Of a stretch of 42,844 nt of DNA, positions 16,459 to 25,521 are shown piece by piece; position 1 is the first letter of the stretch, and each line of letters begins with the position of its first letter. The notes under the pieces were generated by a model. It did not search any database, was not told the DNA's origin, and saw only the letters and a list, made by a program, of their open reading frames with translations. The DNA comes from an uncultured Methanobrevibacter sp. (GTDB lineage Archaea; Methanobacteriota; Methanobacteria; Methanobacteriales; Methanobacteriaceae), in contig NZ_CAMVEE010000016.1 of NCBI RefSeq assembly GCF_947166415.1, positions 1-42,844 on the forward strand. Direction: 5' to 3'. The position numbers were made by a program, and so were the translations under genes.

Positions 16459-17423
16459 TTTTTCCCCAACCTCGCAACGCTTTTATGTTCATTAGGATAA
16501 GGAATATTGAAATGAGTTGCATGAGGATTATAAAGCAATCTTCTAAAACCTAATGAAATTAACAAAGGATTTCTGACTTCGTACTGTTTATCCTTTAAAG
16601 TATATCTCCTAACTAAATCGCCCAATCCACCTCCAGTCAAAACATCCATGAAATAGTCTCCAAATGTTGGATTGAACAGACCTAGTTTTTGTCTGAAGAA
16701 TATTCTAAGATTATTACGTCTTACAAATGCAATCAAAACTACTGTAATGATTAACAATAAAATCAACCACCAAAATCCACCGACGATGTAGAATGCAACT
16801 CCTAGTGCTACACCGAAAGTGTGGTTTCCAACTTCACCCATCATGATTTTTCCTGTAAAGTCAAGTGGGGAGTAACCGAGACATACTGCCAATATCAATA
16901 AAGGTGTGTAAATGGCCAATAGTTCGGAAGTCGGTGGAGAATTAATTAACAGCATGACTATAATTGTAACAATGGACATTATTATTGTCACTATACATGT
17001 TGATCCCGGCTGCATATCTGAAATATTGAGCGGCTGAACCATAAATGCAATTAAAAATGATGACAATCCCAAGCCTTCCAGGAGACCTATAACAATTACA
17101 AGAAGTATTCCTATCCCTCTTGAAAGCTGACCCCATTCAATGCCTAATTGAACACATTTCTTTCTTCCCACAACGTCATCAATAAATGCTGCTATTCCTA
17201 TAATTAAAATAAGATTATTGAACTTTGGCAACATGAAAAATGACAAAATAATAAAAGGAATGATGCCTATGCCTCTAGGGATTCCTCCGCGGACATTAGG
17301 GAATAGATTTCCCAAATAACCCCTTTCACCAAAAAATCTGAAAATTATATTTAATACTGCAGTTCCTAATGCAGATAAAATAAAAACTTGGAGTAATGCA
17401 ATGATTACCGAAGAATACATCAT
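16455..17423 (-). CDS. MraY/GT4-like polytopic membrane protein (possible envelope lipid-sugar enzyme)
   Basis: 322 residues from the ATG at 17423; the next codon is also ATG, and GTGAT lies just upstream. About eight hydrophobic segments. Family signs include NVRGGIPRGIGIIPF near the N-terminus, the AFIDDVVGRKK loop (the DD motif of MraY/WecA) and KIMMGEVGNHTFGVALG where bacterial enzymes have a MGD-x-GS motif. The NxxDGxDG motif is not visible; NSPPTSEL stands in its place. A soluble C-terminal tail of about 75 residues is unusual. It is coupled to the MurG-like gene. Either a divergent active transferase or an inactive partner. Confidence 0.66.
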   Translation of the reverse strand: MMYSSVIIALLQVFILSALGTAVLNIIFRFFGERGYLGNLFPNVRGGIPRGIGIIPFIILSFFMLPKFNNLILIIGIAAFIDDVVGRKKCVQLGIEWGQLSRGIGILLVIVIGLLEGLGLSSFLIAFMVQPLNISDMQPGSTCIVTIIMSIVTIIVMLLINSPPTSELLAIYTPLLILAVCLGYSPLDFTGKIMMGEVGNHTFGVALGVAFYIVGGFWWLILLLIITVVLIAFVRRNNLRIFFRQKLGLFNPTFGDYFMDVLTGGGLGDLVRRYTLKDKQYEVRNPLLISLGFRRLLYNPHATHFNIPYPNEHKSVARLGKK

Positions 17424-17514
17424 AAATATCACTATTTTTTTATTAAAAAATTATCTATTATTTAATGTATACTATTTTATCCTATATAAATGTTATATTA
17501 ATTTTTAGTCAAAA

Positions 17515-18576
17515 TTAAGCAATTTCGTACCTTAAAATTGCAGCCATACCGCCTAAGCTCTCCAATTGCTTGCCGCCTTCATGTTCACTGCTGATGACCA
17601 TCACTTCACCCTTCATGTTTTCAACCATATCCATGGAATCGCCCATGTCATCACTGGCCACTTTGGTGTCCAAAACCAGCAATTGTTCAACTGCACCCAA
17701 ATTAATAGCTTCAACAGTTTGTTTAGGTCCGTAAACAACCTTTGATGAATTTTTGCCTATTTCAGCCAACAGATTATCGACCGCACCCATTTCAATCGCG
17801 ACCCTATTTTCTGCGGTCAACTTTTCAACAGTACCCTTCTTGAGGACTTCACTTATTCCGTTACGCCCGCCAGATCCTGTACCTTCAACGATTGAAATTT
17901 TCGCCAAGTCATCATGCTTTTCCTTAAGATAATCATAAAAGTCGTTTTTGACAAAACCCGGTCCTGCAATAATGATGTTTTGAATGGAATCGAACTTGGT
18001 TATTGATTCTATGACCTTTTCGTAAAATTGAACTATGTTCTTTTGCCTGTTTTTGTCGATTATTCTCTTTCCTGAGACGTGGCCCTTGATTGGACCATAA
18101 TATTCTATGCCAAATTGCCTCATGAGACCTAAAGTTGCTGTGTCGTCTTCCAAAACCACGATTATTGCTGACAGCTTTTTGGAAGCATCGATTGCCTGGT
18201 TAAGTCGTTTTATTGCCCATTTTGGCCATCTTGCCTTTTTGATGGTTATCGGAGTGTTGAGCTTCACTTCTAAGGTGTGGTGAGATCCTAAAGGAATCAG
18301 GTCTTCAGGGCCCCTTGTAATGACTCCAGTCAACCTCAATTTTCCAGTGAACAGATGAAAACTAATATTTTCAATATCCAATCCCAGATAGAATGTTTTT
18401 TTAACACCCCTGTCGCTTCTAATCTTATCACCGGTGTTGTCCTGTATCCTACGGGTTGTCTTTGAGGAAGCGTTGTCTCCGACTTCTATGATGTGTGAGA
18501 GATGCCACAAGTCATCCAGAGTTTCAGGAACTATCTTAACTATCCCTTCCTTTTGGTCTTCTTCTATGATTTTCAT
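17515..18576 (-). CDS. pelA: Pelota, mRNA surveillance/ribosome rescue protein
   Basis: 353 residues, full length for archaeal aPelota. An Sm-like N-terminal domain (KIVPETLDDLWHLSHIIEVGD, then TTRRIQ and RGVKKTFYLGL) is followed by central and C-terminal eRF1-like domains (IIAGPGFVKNDFYDYLK). There is no GGQ motif, as expected, so it splits stalled ribosomes with aEF1A and ABCE1 rather than hydrolysing peptidyl-tRNA. It diverges from tyrA across 60 bp. Its TATA element overlaps that of tyrA, and the leader is only about eight bases. Confidence 0.96.
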   Translation of the reverse strand: MKIIEEDQKEGIVKIVPETLDDLWHLSHIIEVGDNASSKTTRRIQDNTGDKIRSDRGVKKTFYLGLDIENISFHLFTGKLRLTGVITRGPEDLIPLGSHHTLEVKLNTPITIKKARWPKWAIKRLNQAIDASKKLSAIIVVLEDDTATLGLMRQFGIEYYGPIKGHVSGKRIIDKNRQKNIVQFYEKVIESITKFDSIQNIIIAGPGFVKNDFYDYLKEKHDDLAKISIVEGTGSGGRNGISEVLKKGTVEKLTAENRVAIEMGAVDNLLAEIGKNSSKVVYGPKQTVEAINLGAVEQLLVLDTKVASDDMGDSMDMVENMKGEVMVISSEHEGGKQLESLGGMAAILRYEIA

Positions 18577-18603
18577 GATTTCACAATTATTTTTTCTAAT
18601 TAA

Positions 18604-18616
18604 TAATTTATATATA
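18604..18616. promoter_or_regulatory. Overlapping back-to-back TATA elements of pelA and tyrA
   Basis: TTTATATATA (18607-18616) reads as a TATA element in both directions. It lies about 26 bp before the tyrA ATG at 18637, predicting a leaderless tyrA mRNA, and about 30 bp before the pelA ATG at 18576. Neither gene has a clear Shine-Dalgarno. Confidence 0.55.
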
Positions 18617-18636
18617 CGTTATAGATAAAAATTATA

Positions 18637-19947
18637 ATGATTAAAATGAATGTTGGAATAATTGGTGGTAGTGACGGATTGGGAAAAACCTTAATCTACT
18701 ACTTCAGAGATGACTTTAATGTATACATAACTGGAAGAGACCATAAAAAAGGCAATGCTGTTGCCAATGAGTTAAATGTCAATTATATTGAATCCAATGC
18801 AGGATTAGCAAATATCAGCGACATTGTTGTGATTTCAGTACCTATACAATACACAAATGACGTAATCCGTGAAGTGGCTCCCTTTATGAAGGAAGGGTCC
18901 TTGATGGTTGACGTTACATCAGTCAAAGAAGGGCCATCCAGGACCATGGCTGAAGTGCTGCCCGACACAATAGAATACATTCCAACACATCCTATTTTCG
19001 GTCCGAGAACAACAAGGCTGGACAATCAGGTAATCGTTCTAACCGCTGACAAAAAGGGAAAATGGTATGACAAAGTCTACAGGTACCTTGCCAGCAAAAA
19101 CATGAGAATCATTGAAACCACCGCTGAAAAGCATGATTTTATGATGAGTATCGTGCAGGTTTTAACCCACTTCTCCTTTATTTCCACTGCATCCGCGATT
19201 GAAAAATTAAAAGTGGACATATCAGAAACTGAAGATTACGAAAGTCCTATTTATAATTTGATGATTGATTTGATTGCCCGTATTGTATCTCAAAATCCGT
19301 ACCTGACATACAATATCCAATCCATGAATCCGAACGGTCCGAAAATCAGAAATACATTTGCAGAAGCAGTGCATGAGCTTAGAGATGCTATTAATAACCA
19401 TGACGAAGAGGGATTCATAGAAATAGCCGTTAATGCGACCAAAAACATGGGCGATATTAAGAATGCTTTAGGTAGAAGTGATAAAGCAATCGGAGCACTG
19501 AATTATGAATATTCAATATTGTTCGATTCTATTGGAAGTGAAGTTGGCTTGAAGCACATTTATTCCGGGAAAGTTCATGTAGGAATTCTTGAAAGCGTTG
19601 ATGGGAAAACTGCAGTCCTAAGAAATGGAAACAAAACCCAAAAATTGCGCATTGCAAATATCAGAATATTGCTTCCAGACGAACTCTACCAATGGAAAAT
19701 TGATAACCTGAATACAAAAACCGAATCAATCAGTTGCGTATTTGCGAAAAATGTTCATGTCGAAACTATAGAAAATACTGTACTGAATATTGAAAATATC
19801 ATTGACATAAAGCTAATAGACGCATATAATGGCCCGCAAATTGATGAAAATTCAATAAGCCTGACCTTTGAGGTTACAGCAATGACCAAAGAGGATATTG
19901 AAAAAGTGAAAAAACTGTTCACAGGCTTTGGTGGAGTCATCAGATAA
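18637..19947 (+). CDS. tyrA: Prephenate dehydrogenase with a long C-terminal extension
   Basis: 436 residues; typical TyrA cores are about 280. The NAD(P)-binding loop is GIIGGSDGLGK (8-18), then VISVPIQYTNDVI, DVTSVKEGPSRTM and IPTHPIFGPRT, all standard TyrA blocks. It oxidatively decarboxylates prephenate to 4-hydroxyphenylpyruvate for tyrosine. From about residue 310 an extra region appears: a small beta-rich segment (YSGKVHVGILESVDGKTAVL) and a terminal domain (IKLIDAYNGPQIDENSISL to the end) with a layout like the ferredoxin-fold FDX-ACB/ACT domains, possibly for feedback sensing. An ATG three codons on is an alternative start. Confidence 0.88.
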   Translation: MIKMNVGIIGGSDGLGKTLIYYFRDDFNVYITGRDHKKGNAVANELNVNYIESNAGLANISDIVVISVPIQYTNDVIREVAPFMKEGSLMVDVTSVKEGPSRTMAEVLPDTIEYIPTHPIFGPRTTRLDNQVIVLTADKKGKWYDKVYRYLASKNMRIIETTAEKHDFMMSIVQVLTHFSFISTASAIEKLKVDISETEDYESPIYNLMIDLIARIVSQNPYLTYNIQSMNPNGPKIRNTFAEAVHELRDAINNHDEEGFIEIAVNATKNMGDIKNALGRSDKAIGALNYEYSILFDSIGSEVGLKHIYSGKVHVGILESVDGKTAVLRNGNKTQKLRIANIRILLPDELYQWKIDNLNTKTESISCVFAKNVHVETIENTVLNIENIIDIKLIDAYNGPQIDENSISLTFEVTAMTKEDIEKVKKLFTGFGGVIR

Positions 19948-20265
19948 TAGTTTCAAATCATGCGAACAAATATTAAAATACCTAAAAGTAATTAAATTTT
20001 ATTTTCAAATATTAAAAAACCAACACCATTATTTTTTATCAATCAAAATAAAAATAACATCAAATATAAAAATTAACATAAATTAACTATTTTTAAGTTA
20101 AATAAAGAAAAATAAGAAAGATAATTTTTCAATTTTTAACCGAAATCTTTATATAGTAAAACATACTATCTTATATTGTCAATTCATAATAAACTTACAA
20201 AAAGTTATAAAAAGATTTGACAAAATTACAATTATTTAATTACAGCCATTAAAGGAGATGATATC
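19948..20265 (+). promoter_or_regulatory. 318-bp gap: cdc48 promoter with palindrome over the TATA element
   Basis: No gene is supported here; the left 190 bases are plain AT-rich DNA. CTTTATATA (20147-20155), preceded by CCGAAAT, is a good BRE/TATA pair. It overlaps the inverted repeat ATAGTA-N5-TACTAT (20153-20169). About 95 bases of leader would follow, ending in AAGGAGATGATATC next to the ATG. Confidence 0.6.
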
Positions 20266-22470
20266 ATGGCACAAAATGAAATCACATTAAAAGTTGCAGA
20301 AGCAATTTCTCAAAAAGATGTCGGCCAAGGTGTCGCAAGACTTGATCCGAATGTAATGGATGACTTAGGAATCCATGAAAGGGACTTGATTGAAATCAAC
20401 GGAGAAAAAAGAACTGCAGCTATCGCTCTTCCTTCACAAACCGATATTGGTCTTGGAGTCATAAGAATAGATGGGTTAGTACGTAAAAACTCCGGGGCAA
20501 CTATCGGCGGTGAAGTCACTGTTAAAAAAACCAAAGCGACCGAAGCTAAAAAAGTCGTTTTGGCACCTATTGAAAATAACATCCGCGTACAAGGAGATGT
20601 TCGCGGTTTATTTGCCGGAAAGGTAATGGTGCAAGGAGACATCATCGGATCTCAAATAAGGGCACCAAGGCCAAGCATGAATATGGGCTTCGGCAGCTTA
20701 TTCGATGAACTGATGGACATTACACCTGCAATGAAAGAAATCAAATTTGCAGTAGTCTCAACCAATCCAAAAGATATCGTAATCGTTGGGCCAAACACCG
20801 AAGTTCAACTCCATGAATCCCCTGTCGACGTGAGCAAAATCGAAGGTGTCGGAAACCTTGTAGACGTAAGCTACGAAGACATTGGTGGTCTCAAAGAAGA
20901 GGTTAAAAAAGTAAGGGAAATGATTGAGATTCCTCTTAAAAGGCCGGAACTCTTTGAAAAATTAGGAATTGCGCCACCAAAAGGGGTATTGATGCACGGA
21001 CCTCCTGGAACCGGTAAAACATTACTTGCAAAAGCCGTTGCAAGTGAAAGTGACGCTCACTTCATTGCAATCAACGGACCTGAAATCATGAGCAAATACG
21101 TTGGTGGATCTGAAGAAAACCTTAGGGAATACTTCGAAGAAGCTGAAGAGAACTCACCTTCAATCATATTCATAGATGAACTCGATGCAATCGCTCCAAA
21201 AAGGGAAGAAACCAACGGAGAAGTTGAAAGAAGAACCGTTGCTCAACTTTTAACTTTGATGGATGGTCTTAAATCACGTGGACAAGTGGTAGTTATCGGT
21301 GCAACCAACAGACCTGACTCCCTTGACCCTGCACTCAGAAGACCTGGAAGATTCGACCGTGAAATCGAAATCGGAGTTCCTGACTCAGATGAAAGAAAAG
21401 AGGTTCTTGAAATTCACACAAGGAACATGCCTCTTGCAGATGATGTTGATTTAGACAAAATTGCAAACACAACACACGGATTTGTGGGGGCTGATCTCGA
21501 ATCACTATGTAAAGAAGCTGCAATGAGAGTAGTCAGAAGAATCCTGCCTGAAATAAAAAGCGATGACGAAGAGATTCCAAAAGAAGTTATGGAAAAGATT
21601 GTTGTAACCGGAGACGATTTCAAATCCGCACAAAAAGAAATCCAACCTTCAGCCTTAAGGGAAGTCCTTGTCCAAATCCCAGACATCAAATGGGATGACG
21701 TCGGAGGCCTTGAAGATGTAAAACAAGAGCTAAAAGAAGCAGTCGAATGGCCTTTAAAACATCCTGAAACCTTCCAACGCTTAGGAATAAGACCGCCTAA
21801 AGGAACATTGCTCTACGGAATTCCAGGAACAGGTAAAACCTTGCTTGCTAAAGCCGTTGCTAGTGAAAGTGAAGCCAACTTCATTTCTGTCAAAGGCCCT
21901 GAGCTTTTATCAAAATGGGTTGGCGAATCCGAAAAAGGAGTGAGGGAAGTGTTCAGAAAAGCAAAACAAGCTGCACCTACCGTGATCTTTTTCGATGAAA
22001 TAGATGCTATAGCCAGCACACGTAGCGGAAACGACGGCGACAGCGGCGTTACCAAAAGGGTTGTCAATCAATTGTTAACCGAAATGGATGGTTTGGAAGA
22101 GCTTGAAGATGTTGCAATCATCGCTGCCACCAACAGACCGGACATCCTTGATGCAGGATTGATGAGACCTGGAAGGTTTGACAGACACATACAAGTCAAA
22201 GAACCTGACGAAGAAGCAAGACTTTCCATCTTTGAAGTGCATACCAAAGACATGCCTCTTGCAAATGATGTTGATCTCAAAAAACTGGCCAAAAACACAG
22301 ACGGCTATGTTGGGGCTGACATTGAGGCTGTATGTCGTGAAGCAGCAATGCTCACCTTAAGAGATGACCTCGAATCAACTGAAATCCCATACAAATACTT
22401 CAAAGAAGCGATTGAAAAAGTCAAACCTGGAAACAAAGACCAGGACGAACAGCTAGTCCAATATATGTAA
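20266..22470 (+). CDS. cdc48: Cdc48/VAT-type AAA ATPase
   Basis: 734 residues, standard for archaeal Cdc48/p97. N-domain (double-psi barrel, about 1-190), D1 AAA with Walker A GPPGTGKT (245-252) and Walker [13 protein letters not shown], and D2 AAA with Walker A GIPGTGKT (518-525) and Walker [13 protein letters not shown]. It unfolds proteins, probably feeding the 20S proteasome. The last three residues are QYM: the penultimate Tyr fits the HbYX proteasome-docking motif, but the first position is Gln rather than hydrophobic. It is a single-gene transcript with its own terminator at 22471-22507. Confidence 0.97.
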   Translation: MAQNEITLKVAEAISQKDVGQGVARLDPNVMDDLGIHERDLIEINGEKRTAAIALPSQTDIGLGVIRIDGLVRKNSGATIGGEVTVKKTKATEAKKVVLAPIENNIRVQGDVRGLFAGKVMVQGDIIGSQIRAPRPSMNMGFGSLFDELMDITPAMKEIKFAVVSTNPKDIVIVGPNTEVQLHESPVDVSKIEGVGNLVDVSYEDIGGLKEEVKKVREMIEIPLKRPELFEKLGIAPPKGVLMHGPPGTGKTLLAKAVASESDAHFIAINGPEIMSKYVGGSEENLREYFEEAEENSPSIIFIDELDAIAPKREETNGEVERRTVAQLLTLMDGLKSRGQVVVIGATNRPDSLDPALRRPGRFDREIEIGVPDSDERKEVLEIHTRNMPLADDVDLDKIANTTHGFVGADLESLCKEAAMRVVRRILPEIKSDDEEIPKEVMEKIVVTGDDFKSAQKEIQPSALREVLVQIPDIKWDDVGGLEDVKQELKEAVEWPLKHPETFQRLGIRPPKGTLLYGIPGTGKTLLAKAVASESEANFISVKGPELLSKWVGESEKGVREVFRKAKQAAPTVIFFDEIDAIASTRSGNDGDSGVTKRVVNQLLTEMDGLEELEDVAIIAATNRPDILDAGLMRPGRFDRHIQVKEPDEEARLSIFEVHTKDMPLANDVDLKKLAKNTDGYVGADIEAVCREAAMLTLRDDLESTEIPYKYFKEAIEKVKPGNKDQDEQLVQYM

Positions 22471-22507
22471 GGAAGAAGATAACTCTGCCATAATTTTCTT
22501 CCTTTTT
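22471..22507 (+). terminator. cdc48 terminator hairpin
   Basis: GGAAGAAGAT (22471-22480) pairs with ATTTTCTTCC (22493-22502), ten pairs with one G-U, around a 12-nt loop. A T5 run follows. It begins immediately after the cdc48 stop. Confidence 0.7.
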
Positions 22508-22541
22508 CCTCCCTATTACTGAAAAACTTTCTAACCATATA

Positions 22542-22592
22542 GTGGGAAGAACAGACCCTTCCCACACAACCTCCAAATCAAACACTTTTTTT
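22542..22592 (+). terminator. Second GC-rich hairpin and T7 run in the cdc48-mmp8 gap
   Basis: GTGGGAAG (22542-22549) pairs perfectly with CTTCCCAC (22558-22565); a T7 run lies at 22586-22592. It is separate from the cdc48 terminator and upstream of the next promoter. It may be a backup terminator or the end of a small RNA. Confidence 0.45.
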
Positions 22593-22624
22593 GAATTCAA
22601 ACAATTAACTAAGAATGGAAATGA

Positions 22625-22635
22625 ACATATAAATA
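22625..22635 (+). promoter_or_regulatory. TATA element of the methanogenesis marker 8 gene
   Basis: ACATATAAATA is centred about 30 bp before the ATG at 22660. The predicted leader is only a few bases, and there is no Shine-Dalgarno, consistent with a leaderless mRNA. Confidence 0.55.
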
Positions 22636-22659
22636 CTCTTTTTAACAATAGTTATAACC

Positions 22660-23493
22660 ATGAGCGAACATATTATTGAAGCATTGGGGCTAAGTAAGAT
22701 TACCATCAAGGATGGAAAAGTTGTTGACGTTACAGAACCTGAAGTGGAATATTGTCCTCTTTTTGATCACCACAGAGGAATTAAAAAACTCACAAAAGAA
22801 GTAATAGCTGAAAACATTCAATTCAGAATTGATGATTTTGGAATGTGCACTGCAAACAGGCAATTAAGAATGAAAGACTTCCTAAACTTTGGAATTTCTG
22901 AAATAATGTGCACATTACTTGATGAAAACGTGATAGATTCCGTCGTGATGGTTCTCGAAGGTTGCGGAACCGTCATCGTCACCGAACCTGAACTGGTTCA
23001 GGGTATTGGCGGACGCGTTTCAGGTCTTGTGAAAACAAGTCCAATACCAGAATTGATTCCTAAAATTGGTGAAGAAAATATTCTAGACCCTGAAAACGCA
23101 GGAATAAATCAGATTGAAGGAATCGAGTTAGCAATTAAAAAAGGATTCAAAAATATTGCAGTCACCATAACTTTAGCAAGTGATGCGGATGGAATCAAAA
23201 AGCTAAAAGAAGAAAATCCCGACGTAAACATCTATGTTTTCGTAGTGCATACCTCAAAAAGAAGTGCTGAAGATGCAAGAAAATTATTCGATGTCTGTGA
23301 TGTTGCGACAGGCTGTGCCTCTAAAAACATGCGTGAAATCGGATATAATGAGAGCTTAAAAACAGTTGGTCAATCCATTCCAATATTTTCTAAAACAGAA
23401 GATGGAAAAAGATTTTTGGAAATGCGTCTGGAAAAAATTGGTGGGGAAAAACCTAAAAAAGACAATCCTGACTTGCCTTATCCATTGATTTAA
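22660..23493 (+). CDS. Methanogenesis marker protein 8 (DUF2099 family)
   Basis: 277 residues. Conserved features I recognise for this methanogen-restricted family: an early YCPLFDHHRGI block (residues 31-41), the segment IDDFGMCTANRQLRMKDFLN with Cys, VLEGCGTVIVTEPELVQGIG, and DVATGCASKNMREIG near the C-terminus. The conserved Cys residues suggest metal or cluster binding. The gene co-occurs with methyl-coenzyme M reductase across methanogens, but no biochemical role is established to my knowledge. The 3' end overlaps the convergent exonuclease gene by four bases. Confidence 0.85.
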   Translation: MSEHIIEALGLSKITIKDGKVVDVTEPEVEYCPLFDHHRGIKKLTKEVIAENIQFRIDDFGMCTANRQLRMKDFLNFGISEIMCTLLDENVIDSVVMVLEGCGTVIVTEPELVQGIGGRVSGLVKTSPIPELIPKIGEENILDPENAGINQIEGIELAIKKGFKNIAVTITLASDADGIKKLKEENPDVNIYVFVVHTSKRSAEDARKLFDVCDVATGCASKNMREIGYNESLKTVGQSIPIFSKTEDGKRFLEMRLEKIGGEKPKKDNPDLPYPLI

Positions 23494-24149
23494 ATTCTTG
23501 GCAGAATCTTGTCCTGAGGCAATTTTCCACGATTGTGATAAGGCTGGGATTTGTATTTGATAAATGGGAATCTCACACCCCCAACACCATATTTCGGATT
23601 GTAACCGAAAACGTTAATATATTCCGATAAATCATCACGTTCCTTTTTCATAGCCATGGCCACATAATAGAGTGCCTTGGTATCGTCAATAGCTCGATGA
23701 TAATTGACATCATCAATTTCATAAAACCTTGCCGCATCAATAAGTTTATGAGGATAATCCTTTCTGTCTTTTAAAACAGTCATGGTATCCAGCCATTTGA
23801 CATTTTGAATCATCTCATATGCTTCATCCTGAAACTGCCTATACAACAGATTATAAACAAACTGCAAATCAAACTGGCAGTTGTGGGCAACCATTACTGT
23901 TCCCGGAGTGAGTCTCCTTTTCAAATCCCACGCAACAGTTTCCTCATCAATTCCATCCTCCCTTAACATGGAATTGGTGATTCCTGTGATGTCGGTAATT
24001 TTAGGAAACAATGGCTCGCCGATATTGACAAATTCGTCATATTTCTCTACGACTTCACCATCGACAACTGTAAACATTGCAAGTTCAATTATTTTACAGC
24101 TTCTGCAATCAAGACCTGAAGTTTCAGTGTCAAAAAATATTACCTTCAT
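23490..24149 (-). CDS. DEDDh 3'-5' exonuclease (DnaQ epsilon-like)
   Basis: 219 residues from the ATG at 24149 (MKVIFFDTETSGLD). All DEDDh motifs are present: Exo I D7-x-E9, Exo II HNCQFD (H-N-x-x-F-D), and Exo III HRAIDDTKA with the catalytic His and Asp. RNase T/DnaQ-type enzymes degrade DNA or RNA 3' ends; the C-terminal 45 residues (VFGYNPKYGVGGVRFPF onward) are not part of the fold and I cannot assign them. No polymerase gene is adjacent. Convergent with the marker 8 gene. Confidence 0.87.
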   Translation of the reverse strand: MKVIFFDTETSGLDCRSCKIIELAMFTVVDGEVVEKYDEFVNIGEPLFPKITDITGITNSMLREDGIDEETVAWDLKRRLTPGTVMVAHNCQFDLQFVYNLLYRQFQDEAYEMIQNVKWLDTMTVLKDRKDYPHKLIDAARFYEIDDVNYHRAIDDTKALYYVAMAMKKERDDLSEYINVFGYNPKYGVGGVRFPFIKYKSQPYHNRGKLPQDKILPRI

Positions 24150-24246
24150 TTTAATCAATTATTTATATGATATCAAAATATATAAAATAATTCTATATAC
24201 CTTAAGAACAAATATATTACTGATTAGTCAACATGAGGGATGAAAA

Positions 24247-25521
24247 TTGACTCAAAAAAGTGAAGCTCAAAAAGGCAACATCACCCCTGAAATGGAGTAT
24301 GTTGCAGAAAAGGAAAATATTGATGTTAATAAATTAGCTAATTTAATAGACAAGGGATTAGTTGTAATTCCAAAAAATATCAACGGCCATTCAACACCAT
24401 GCGGTATTGGAGAAGGCCTGAAAACCAAAATCAATGCAAATATCGGTTCATCATCAAAAATCGATGATATTGAACTGGAAGTCAATAAAGCGAAATTGGC
24501 TCAGGAATATGGTGCCGATGCCTTGATGGATCTTTCAACCGGTTCCGATTTAAAGCTATTCAGGAAAAAGATAATGGATGCGGTTGATTTGTGCATAGGA
24601 ACAGTGCCAATTTATGAGGCGGGCGTTGTTACCTTAGGCAAAAACAGGGAAATAATTGATATGGATCCTGACGATATCTTTAAAGCTATCGAAAATCAGG
24701 CAAAGGAAGGGGTGGACTTCATGACACTCCACTGCGGAATCACCAAAGACTTGGTTCAAAAACTGAAAGATGCAAAAAGAATGATGGGTATCGTGAGTCG
24801 TGGAGGAACATTCATGGCATCATGGATTAACCACAACGACATGGAAAACCCATTATATGAAAATTACGACTATCTTCTGGAATTATCCTATGAGTATGAC
24901 ATTACATTATCCTTGGGCGACGGCCTCAGACCAGGATGTCTGGCCGATGCAAGCGATATCCCTCAAATTCAAGAGCTTGTAAATCTCGGAACATTGGTTA
25001 AAAGAGCTCAGGACGCCAATGTTCAGGTTATGGTTGAAGGACCTGGACATATGCCATTGAACCAAATTAAAGCCAACATGGAAATTCAAAAGACAATCTG
25101 TCACGGAGCACCGTTCTATGTATTGGGTCCGCTGGTAACTGACATTGCACCCGGATATGATCACATCACAGGAGCAATAGGAGGAGCAATTGCGGCAGCA
25201 TCAGGCGCAAATTTCCTATGCTATGTAACTCCTGCAGAGCACCTGTCCCTGCCAAGCCTTGAAGATGTAAAAGAAGGAGTCATTGCATCAAAAATAGCTG
25301 CAGAAGCTGCTGACGTTGCAAAAGGACTTGACTCAGCATGGACCAGAGAACGTGCAATGGCACAGGCCAGAAGGGAATTTGACTGGGAAGCCCAATTCAA
25401 TTTGGCTCTTGACAAATCAAAACCAAGAAAATACAGGGACAAATGCGAACTTGACGATAATGAAATGTGTGCAATGTGCGGAGAATATTGTGCAGTAAAA
25501 ATTGCCAAAGGAGATTTCTAA
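24247..25521 (+). CDS. thiC: Phosphomethylpyrimidine synthase ThiC
   Basis: 424 residues, the short archaeal form. Radical SAM chemistry converts AIR to HMP-phosphate for thiamine. Recognised blocks: HSTPCGIGEGLKTKINANIG, EYGADALMDLSTG, DFMTLHCGI, SRGGTFMASW, LSLGDGLRPGCLADASD and EGPGHMPLNQI. The cluster motif near the C-terminus is CAMCGEYC (C-x2-C-x3-C), one residue tighter than the bacterial C-x2-C-x4-C. The start is TTG at 24247, supported by GAGGGATGA three bases upstream and by the lack of an in-frame ATG until codon 17. It is coupled to lig (TAATG). No TPP riboswitch elements were seen in the 97 bases upstream. Confidence 0.94.
   Translation: MTQKSEAQKGNITPEMEYVAEKENIDVNKLANLIDKGLVVIPKNINGHSTPCGIGEGLKTKINANIGSSSKIDDIELEVNKAKLAQEYGADALMDLSTGSDLKLFRKKIMDAVDLCIGTVPIYEAGVVTLGKNREIIDMDPDDIFKAIENQAKEGVDFMTLHCGITKDLVQKLKDAKRMMGIVSRGGTFMASWINHNDMENPLYENYDYLLELSYEYDITLSLGDGLRPGCLADASDIPQIQELVNLGTLVKRAQDANVQVMVEGPGHMPLNQIKANMEIQKTICHGAPFYVLGPLVTDIAPGYDHITGAIGGAIAAASGANFLCYVTPAEHLSLPSLEDVKEGVIASKIAAEAADVAKGLDSAWTRERAMAQARREFDWEAQFNLALDKSKPRKYRDKCELDDNEMCAMCGEYCAVKIAKGDF

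Noticed and set aside
22421..22648. 75-residue minus-strand frame over the cdc48-marker 8 gap
   Set aside because: It covers two hairpins and the cdc48 tail, has no ribosome-binding site or recognisable sequence, and is best explained by chance openness.
24150..24246. TPP riboswitch upstream of thiC
   Set aside because: The 97-base gap lacks the conserved CTGAGA and other thi-box elements and is too short once the promoters are placed.
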